Origin: Diadema setosum
Lineage: Eukaryota; Echinodermata; Echinoidea; Diadematoida; Diadematidae
Direction: 5' to 3'
Assembly (NCBI GenBank): GCA_033980235.1
Contig: CM067069.1
Span: forward strand, 38,067,992-38,131,991
DNA length: 64,000 nt
Below, one piece after another: positions 63,144 through 64,000 of the stretch (the first letter of the stretch is position 1; each line of letters opens with the position of its first letter). Under the pieces are notes generated by a model. That model was not told the origin of the DNA. It did no database searches and saw nothing but the letters and a program-made list of their open reading frames with translations. The position numbers and the translations under genes are program-made.

Positions 63144-64000
63144 ATTGTGAGCTGCATGATATGTGATGTGTATGATTTGTTGTGTGTGTGTGTGTCTGTG
63201 TGTGTGTGTGTGTAAGTGTGTTTATGTGTGTGTGTTTGGAGTATAATAATACAATATGTAGAAACTGTGCATGTGTGGTGGTCATAGTGGTAGTGGTTTT
63301 TTTGTCTGTGTGTATACGTGTGCCTGTATGCTTACGTGTGTATGTGGAATATAGCGGCGCTACTGTGGCAATACAAACGCCTTCAGAGTGTATGAGCACG
63401 TGTTTAAAAAATTCACACCAGCGTTGATCTAAAAATAGTATGGGTGTGTGAACCAATATCAGCGGTGAGGCAGGCTAGGCGAGAGAGAGACCGACAGAAA
63501 ATACATACGAGGGAGGTACCCTCCCCAAAATGTTATTTGTCTTTGTTCATTTTTCACTGCAGTCATTTTCTTCCATCAGTCTTATAAACTAGAACGTCCA
63601 TACCACTATTCTTTGTCCCAGAATAGGTTTGGCATGCTTTATGCATGAGCGAATAATTTCCACACGCCGTAAAAAATTTGTCAATCGTTAGTTGATTTTA
63701 GCACAAACGAACTGCCATTGCACACCGCTAATACATACATAATACAAACAAACACCAACAAACACTCAAACAAATCCTCATAATGCAAATAAACCAACTC
63801 AACACTTTTTTCCTTGATATTCCTTGATTTCATTCAAATCATTCATAAATCGACTCATTCTGGGTGTAACATTAAAAAAAAAAGTTACAAATGGCAATTC
63901 GAAACAGAAACAAATCCATTTGTCAATTTATACCACAAATAATCTCACTTCAACATAGATAACTCGATTATACATTAGACCAACCCTACTAACAATTTCT
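62781..64000. mobile_element. Second CGACAA-type TIR element, left part
   Basis: Starts TGTTGCGACACGGATTGTCG, parallel to the element at 50251. CACGGATTGTCGCC and its complement recur about eight times in 62783-63015. The GT-rich tracts (63077-63240) and flanking sequence (GCTGCATGATATGTGATG; GTGTGGTGGTCATAGTGG) align to 52175-52390 in the first element. The right end is not seen by 64000. Confidence 0.65.

Overview
The window looks like a repeat-rich, AT-rich animal genome with long introns, most likely an echinoderm and plausibly a sea urchin. Three things point there. One is an NLR-type NACHT/LRR gene of the kind greatly expanded in sea urchins. Another is a foldback transposon with tandem-repeat arms and 8-bp target duplications, resembling the sea-urchin TU elements. 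The third is several CR1/L2-like LINEs and a tRNA-derived SINE. No species assignment is claimed.

One real gene can be supported. It is on the minus strand and its pieces span 49.4 kb down to 1.4 kb: signal-peptide exon (two copies, 49.4 kb and 40.1 kb), V-set Ig exon (30.6 kb), second Ig exon (19.2 kb), transmembrane exon (17.7 kb), small cytoplasmic exon (7.8 kb), one large NACHT exon (3.9-2.3 kb) and one LRR exon (1.6-1.4 kb). Every junction up to the NACHT exon is phase 1, the NACHT-LRR junction is phase 0, and the joined frame stays open for 896 codons. The LRR exon ends in a donor, so the gene continues off the left edge. The predicted product is a single-pass receptor with an Ig ectodomain and an intracellular NACHT-LRR module. 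This is the most interesting object here. It rests on splice-site reading only, not on transcripts.

Layout on plus coordinates. 1-1.3 kb: inverted pair of a ~690-bp MITE family (here MITE-1). 1.4-3.9 kb: LRR and NACHT exons. 6.9-7.8 kb: 450-bp tandem duplication that copied the 3' end of the cytoplasmic exon. 9.7-12.4 kb: three-layer nested insertion (LINE in a TIR element in MITE-1). 12.5-13.3 kb: MITE-2. 16.1-17.4 kb: repeat with AGGTCA half-sites. 17.6-19.2 kb: TM and Ig exons with a MITE-1 copy between. 21-24.9 kb: decayed LINE. 25.9-28.3 kb: degenerate ~300-bp tandem array. 28.6-30.1 kb: minus-strand LINE. 30.3-30.6 kb: V-set exon. 32.35-50.1 kb: near-identical tandem duplication (8.5-kb unit; the second copy has gained a 693-bp MITE-1) that duplicates the signal-peptide exon, its promoter region, a LINE, a SINE and a MITE. 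50.25-53.6 kb: TIR element built on CACAAATTGTCGCC palindromes. 57.6-60.5 kb: second AGGTCA repeat split by the foldback element. 61.1-61.9 kb: 419-bp tandem duplication. 61.9-62.6 kb: probable retroelement LTR. 62.8-64 kb: start of another CGACAA-type TIR element.

The remaining long stretches show no gene that can be supported from sequence alone.
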